DNA from: Bromus sterilis
Taxonomy: Eukaryota; Streptophyta; Magnoliopsida; Poales; Poaceae
Length of the DNA: 64,000 nt
NCBI GenBank assembly: GCA_950022295.1
Contig: OX465601.1
Location: forward strand, 78,749,501-78,813,500
Reading direction: 5' to 3'
Below are positions 59,017 through 64,000 of this stretch, piece by piece (position 1 is the stretch's first letter; each line of letters begins with the position of its first letter). Below the pieces are notes generated by a model. It did not search any database. It was not told the DNA's origin and saw only the letters and a program-made list of their open reading frames with translations. Made by a program: the position numbers and the translations under genes.

Positions 59017-59967
59017 TCAGCTATAGAACGGACATAACAACTCGGCGTTCCACGGCCGCTCCGTCTCTGCTCCTGATGTGTCCTTGTGCTGAGTGCCCTT
59101 GGTGCAGTCGATCATATAATAGGAGTTGTTCTTGAGCGCTCGGCTGACGACGAATGGCCCTTCCCAAGGTGAGGATAGTTTGTGCTGTCCATCTGACTTC
59201 TGAATTCGGCGTAGCACCATGTCTCCCTCTCGGAAGGCGAGAGGACGAATCTTCTTGCTGTGGTAGTGCCGCAACTTCTGCTGGTAGACTGCCGACCTGG
59301 ACAAAGCCAACAAACAAGCTTCTTCTTTGAGGTCTATGCCGTCTTCTCGTGCCAATCTGGCCTCTTCTTCGGTGTATAGGGCATGTCGAGGTGAATCGAA
59401 CTCGATGTTGGATGGGATGACTGCTTCTAAACCATACACCAGGAAGAAAGGAGTGAATCCAGTCGACCTGTTTGGCGTGGTCCTCAGACTGAACAGTACT
59501 GCGGGGAGCTCCTCAATCCATGCTCCGGGTGCCCTCTCAAGTGGCTCTACCAATCTGGGCCTGATACCCGATAGGATTAATCCATTTGCTCTTTCGACTT
59601 GACCGTTTGATTGCGGGTGTGCCACAGATGCCAGATCAAGCCGAATGCCCTGCTGGGATGCATATCGAGCCAGTGCACCCTTCGCAAAATTTGTGCCGTT
59701 GTCGGTGATAATGTTGTTAGGCACGCCATATCTGCACACAATGTCGGCCACAAATCGAACCGCAGTCGGCCCATCCAACTTCTTGATCGGTCTGGCTTCA
59801 ATCCACTTGGTAAACTTGTCCCTCAGACTAGAAGATGTGTCATGCCACTGCGAGTTCTCTTGAATGGTCCAACCATGTCCACACCTCATACTGCAAACGG
59901 CCATGCTATTGGGATTGTCTTCAGTGCCGATGCTGGCTGATGACTCTTTGCTTTGAACCGCTGACAT
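59017..59967 (-). pseudogene. pol: Integrase core and C-terminus of T
   Basis: Gypsy integrase core: KFTKWIEARPI, Asp in IITDNGTNFAKG, Glu in QSNGQVERANGLIL, then GFTPFFLVYGLEAVIP and a C-terminal part with FREGDMVLRRIQ and LSSPWEGPFVV. Two stops and a frameshift near 59830-59900 separate it from the zinc-binding N-terminus, which is in the frame upstream; the first stop replaces a Trp-type codon after AWPFAV. The end FYS* is where Gypsy pol normally stops. Confidence 0.88.
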
Positions 59968-61352
59968 CCCTTGCAGTACTTCACTAAATTCTCAGCCGCT
60001 GCCAGCGCAGTCGGCCAGTAGAAATCATGCCGGAAAGCTTTGCTGGCGATTGCCTTTGCTGATGCATGATGACCGCATTCACCTTGATGAATGTCTCTGA
60101 GCAGCTCCAAGCCTCTGTCCTCTTCTACACATCTCTGAAGGATACCAGTTGCACTCTTGCGCACTAGCTCATTGTTGATTATTGTGTACGCCCAAGATCG
60201 GCGGCTGATTTGCCGTGACTCTGCTTCGTCTTTCGGGAGGACTCCGTCTTCTAGGAAATCTCTGATCGGCTGTGCCCATGATAGCGCGCTGACGACTGCC
60301 ATTACCACTGCATTCTGAGGTGGGACTTCTTCTTGGATCACAGTTCCTTGGCCATTGGCCTCCTGGATCTCGGCCTCTTGGACATCTGTTATTTCTTCCT
60401 CTGCTTCTGAACTGCCGATTGCGGCGCTTGGCACGCATTCGGCAGATCCTGGTGCCGACTTCTCGTCTGGAGCTGGAGCTTCATCATTGCAATCGGCAAT
60501 TTCTGATGTCATTGGCTCTTCAGAGGCTGTGCCTTCTGGCGCAGCTTCTGCTTGCTCCGCTGTGGTTTTGCTCTTGTCACATCCTTTGGCCGTCTCTGGC
60601 TCGCACTCGGCAGCCCCTGGTGCTGCTGCCGAGATACCTTGGGCGCTGGATTGCTTCTTCATGGTCGCAGGTTTTGCCGGTTGAGCTTCTTTCGCCTTCT
60701 TCAAAGCTCCAAGGTCGGCCTCCGAGATAAAAATGGACTCCGACTCTGGGGATGGTATGATGGATGGCTTCTTGATGTGCTCCAACGACACACCTGGTGG
60801 GATAGCTTGCCTTGTTGAGCCGAGCTTGGACAACACATCTGCTGCCTCGTTGTTTGCTCTTGGCACATGATGGAACTCGCACCCTTCAAAATATCCGCTG
60901 ATCTGCTGCACCAGGAAACGATAGCTCGCCATGTTTGCGTCCTTTGCATCCCAGGTGCCTGAGCATTGCTGTAAAACCAGGTCGGAGTCACCAAAGCACT
61001 CGATATTCCGAATACCGATTTCCTTGGCAAGCTTGATACCATGCACAAGGGCTTCGTACTCGGCGACATTGTTTGATGCTGCAAAGTGAATCTGGAGCAC
61101 ATATTGCAGGTGATCTCCTCTTGGTGAAGTGAGTACCACACCAGCCCCTAGGCCATTCTTCATCTTGGAGCCATCAAAGTGCATTCTGCAGAAATCCGAT
61201 CCTGGGAGCTGCGGCATGTACTGAGTTTCCGCCCAGTCCACCAGGAAATCGGCTAGCGCTTGTGACTTGATTTCCGTTCTCGGCTCATACTGGATGCCAT
61301 GGCTAGCGACTTCGATTGCCCACTTTGCCACTCTTTCGGTTGCATCTCTGCT
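59886..61352 (-). pseudogene. pol: Second RNase H and integrase zinc region of T
   Basis: In order: FDGSKMKNGLGAGVVLTSPR and AEYEALVHGIKLAKE with GDSDLVLQQ, the second (archaeal-type) RNase H that marks the Tat lineage. A low-complexity Ala/Glu/Pro linker of about 170 residues follows, then the HHCC zinc finger of integrase (H in IHQGECGHH, C in YCKGCQRF). The frame is open from the stop at about 61351 to AWPFAV. The linker is unusually long for this position. Confidence 0.82.
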
Positions 61353-62487
61353 TCACATGATGTCGGCCAGCGGAGCCGAGCTGACGACTGTGATCAAGTG
61401 AGCTTGAAAGTATGGCTTCAACCTCTTGGCTGCCATGTACACTCCATAGCACATATTCTGATAGTGAGGGTAATTCTGCTTGGATGCCGAGAGCACTTCG
61501 CTGATGTAATATACTGGACGCTGAATTTGCTGCGCCCTGTCCTTTTCAGGCCGCTCCACCACCATGACTGCACTGATCACCCGATTGCTTGCCGCAATGT
61601 ATAACATCATTGGCTCCTTCTCAATCGGGGCAGCCAAAATCGGTGTCGTGGAGAGCATGCGCTTGAGCTCTCGGAATGCTTCATTCACTTGGGGGGTCCA
61701 GGTGAACTTCTCTGTCTTCTTCATCAACTGATACAACGGGATTGCTTTCTCACCCAGCCGACTGAGGAATCGGCTGAGCGATGCGAGGCAACCGGTGAAC
61801 TTCTGTACTTGCTTCAGGGTCTTGGGCTGCTCCATGCGTTCTATTGCCGCTATCTTCTCGGGATTGCATTCGATTCCTCTCTCGGAAACGAGAAATCCCA
61901 AGAGCTTGCCGGCTTGGACTCCAAACACGCACTTCTCCGGGTTGAGCTTGATCTGATAAGTTCTCAAGTTTGCGAATGTTTCTCTGAGGTCGTCTAACAG
62001 TGTGACTCCCTTTGCCGACTTCACCACTAGGTCGTCCACGTAGACATGGAGATTTCTGCCGAGCTGGGAGTGTGTGCACCTCTGAATTGTGCGCTGATAA
62101 GTTGCACCTCCATTCTTCAAGCCAAACGGCATAGTGATCAATACGGGGCAGAGAAAACGGATCTTTCGGGCACGCCTTGTTCAGGCAAGTGTAATCTATA
62201 CACATACGCCAGGTCTTGTTCTTCTTCATGACAAGGACTGGATTTTCCAGCCACTCGGGGTAAAACACTTCCATGATAAAACCTGCTGCTTGCAGCTTCG
62301 CAATCTCTTCGCCGATTGCCCTTCTCTTGTCTTCAGAAAAACGTCTCAGGGGTTGCTTGACTGGCTTCGAGCCTGGCCGAATGTGCAGCTTGTGCTTGGC
62401 GAGTTCTCTCGGAACACCAGGAATGTCTTGTGGAGACCATGCAAAGATGTCCCGATTCTCACGGAGGAACTCAACGAGCTCGCTTTC
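61353..62487 (-). pseudogene. pol: Reverse transcriptase and first RNase H of T, with internal deletion
   Basis: N-terminal RT block WLENPVLVMKKNKTWRMCID is followed by CPKDPFSLPRID, then the sequence jumps directly to the region of MPFGLKNGGATYQR in another frame. The segment that carries RT motif A, with its catalytic Asp, is absent. Motif C (VYVDDLVVKS) and the rest (LGFLVSERGIECNPEKI, YVDD-distal thumb) are present, then RNase H with APIEKEPMMLYIAASN and RPVYYISEVL. It ends in a TGA near 61353 that interrupts a same-frame reading into the second RNase H. RT could not be active. Confidence 0.85.
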
Positions 62488-63552
62488 CTATTTATCGCTA
62501 AGTCCAGCTCCGACTACAACAAACTTGGTTGAGTCGGAGGGATCTAGAGAGATTTTCTTGCTGTCCTTGGCCGACTGAAAAGCCGATTCCTCATCTCCCC
62601 TCTTTGCTGGGCCGACTGGCAGTGGATTCTTGCTCTGCGCTTCCGCCATTGCAATCACCTTGTTGAGCTGACGCTTCTCTGTCTCGACCACTTGGGAATC
62701 AGCCAAACTGCTGCCAGCGGATGTGCACTCGAGGGACTTCCTGAAGTCCCCGGTGACAGTGATGACGCCGTTTGGCCCTGGGATCTTCATCTTGAGGTAT
62801 GTCTGCTGTGCGTTGATCATGAACTTGGCAAACGCCGGCAATCCTAACAGAGCATGGTAAGGACTACTGAGGTCGGCGACTTCAAACCAAATCGACTCTC
62901 TCCTGAAGTTTTCTTCTGTGCCAAATATAACATCCAGCCTAATGCGGCCCATGGGGGTGCATGACAGTCCAGGAACAATTCCATGGAAAGTCGTCCGACT
63001 GCGCTCCAGGTCCCTCTCTGTAAGCCCTAGCTTGATCATTGTATCTCTGTACAAAATGTTGATTGTGCTTCCGCCATCAACGAGCACTCGGGAGAACTTG
63101 CATGAAAACCTTGGTCCTGCGAACAGAGCGTCCACCACCAGCGGATAGTTGCCCGGATTCGGCAAAATGGTGGGATGATCTGCTCTGTGCCAGGATATAG
63201 GACACTCGGACCAATGCATGAATTGGGGAATCGGTGGCATAGTGGCATTGACCTCCTGAGCTCGGGCTCTCCGACTGCCCTTATCCGTGGACTCGCTGGT
63301 GAAAATCATGTAGGCGGCATCTTGCTGCGGGAACTGATTCTGCTGCTGAGGCGGTCCTCTGTTCTGGGGTGGTGGTGGGGGTGGAGGTGGTAAAGCTTCT
63401 CCCTTCGCAATCCTTCTCACAAAATCGCACTGCCGAGTGCTGTGCGCAGACGGCCTGCCCGGCGTGCTATGCAATTTGCACGGTGCGTCCAACATATCCT
63501 CGAACGTGTACTTGGGCTTCATCTGCCCCGGGGGTCTCACATTTGGTCTCAT
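62488..63552 (-). pseudogene. gag-pro: Gag C-terminus and protease of T
   Basis: 354 open codons. A Pro/Gln-rich region (PPPPPPPPQNRGPPQQQNQF) is followed by the aspartic protease with active site VDGGSTINILY, the D-G-G form usual in Tat elements, and the flap-distal HALLGLPAFAKF motif. The frame meets a single TAG (62485-62487, after GAGLSDK) before RT. The start of this ORF is internal to gag-pol, not a genuine start codon. Confidence 0.82.
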
Positions 63553-64000
63553 CTTCCGACTGCCTCCTGCAGCTGCTGGATCTTCTTCATTCTAGACAGC
63601 GGCCACCTGCCGACTGCCATACTGAGTATCGGGCTGTTCGTCCTTGCGTTTGCCATTGTTCTACTGGTTGTGGTTGTTGTTGTTGTTGCGGTTGTTCTCT
63701 CTCCTTTCCTTGCGACTAAGGCCTTGGTTCCCTGTGTCCGACTGCGGAGCCCCTGGTGACTGGATTACACCTCCAACTCCGAGCTGGATAGGGCGCATCG
63801 CAGAATCGGACAGAGCGAAAGCATTTGCCACCTTCATGAGCTCGGCGAGCGATGTGAAATCTTTGCGTAACACCTTGTGCTTCAGCATTGAATCGAACAG
63901 GCATCCATCTGTAAGTACTGAATGGCCTGGATCTCATGGACTCCTTCGCATGAATTCTTCAGCTTGATCCACCGAGATAAGTAATCTCGGAGGGGCTCAT
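63553..64000 (-). pseudogene. gag: Gag of T, partial at the window edge
   Basis: Encodes EPLRDYLSRWIKLKNSCEGV, typical of the end of the Tat gag core, then LKHKVLRKDFTSLAELMKVA and an Asn/Arg-rich stretch. A frameshift near 63890 and stops near 63660 and 63595 interrupt it. The N-terminal gag and 5' LTR are beyond 64000. Confidence 0.75.

Larger units (their letters stand above)
52170..64000 (-). mobile_element. T: Tat-lineage Ty3/Gypsy element with an antisense additional ORF, 5' end outside the window
   Basis: Minus-strand order: gag (partial), protease, RT/RNase H, a second RNase H, integrase, spacer, an intron-containing ORF on the opposite strand, polypurine tract, 3' LTR. A second RNase H and an antisense additional ORF near the 3' LTR are known Tat-lineage (RIRE2/Retand-like) traits. 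Left flank ATGGG (52165-52169) is the expected target duplication. Several stops, one frameshift and a deletion in RT make it inactive. Confidence 0.85.

Overview
This window looks like intergenic DNA from a large-genome cool-season grass, most likely Triticeae. It is built almost entirely of nested LTR retrotransposons with TGATACGTC- and TGTAAC-type LTRs that I associate with wheat and barley; that family memory is inference and no search was run. I found no host gene, tRNA, rRNA or CRISPR array.

Labels used here. E0 (1-816) is a plus-strand fragment of a TGATACGTC-type Gypsy LTR. C (from 817, minus strand) is a Sirevirus-like Copia element whose 5' end lies beyond the window. Inside C sit A1 (4592-12752), solo LTR S1 (19707-21332) and A2 (from 21432), all of the TGATACGTC class. 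A2 carries solo LTR S2 (25293-26120). A3 (from 29500, plus) sits in A2's 5' LTR. A4 (from 36822, minus) sits in A3's 3' LTR. D (from 42207) sits in A4's 5' LTR. D contains G (45149-52062), a complete gag-only element, and T (from 52170, minus), a Tat-lineage Gypsy element that runs off the right end.

The insertion order follows from who interrupts whom: E0, then C, then A1, S1 and A2, then A3 and S2, then A4, then D, then G and T. Target-site duplications support it: ACAAC for S1, TCACC for G, and GGGAT/GAGAT for S2.

Functionally, C keeps recognisable but broken gag, protease, integrase, RT and RNase H, plus a third gene downstream of pol with its own TATA box and leader intron. A1 and A2 encode only gag and protease, A3 a gag plus an unknown hydrophobic ORF, and A4 only the hydrophobic ORF, so all four need a partner for reverse transcription and integration. 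T carries gag, protease, RT, two RNase H domains and integrase on the minus strand, and on the opposite strand a six-exon additional ORF of about 1,173 codons.

The most interesting feature is in both LTRs of G: an array of eight hairpins with an almost constant 12-nt loop and stems that change in a pairing-preserving way, including G-T pairs that would be wobbles only in the element-sense RNA. It looks like a selected RNA structure, and I do not recognise it from any described retrotransposon.
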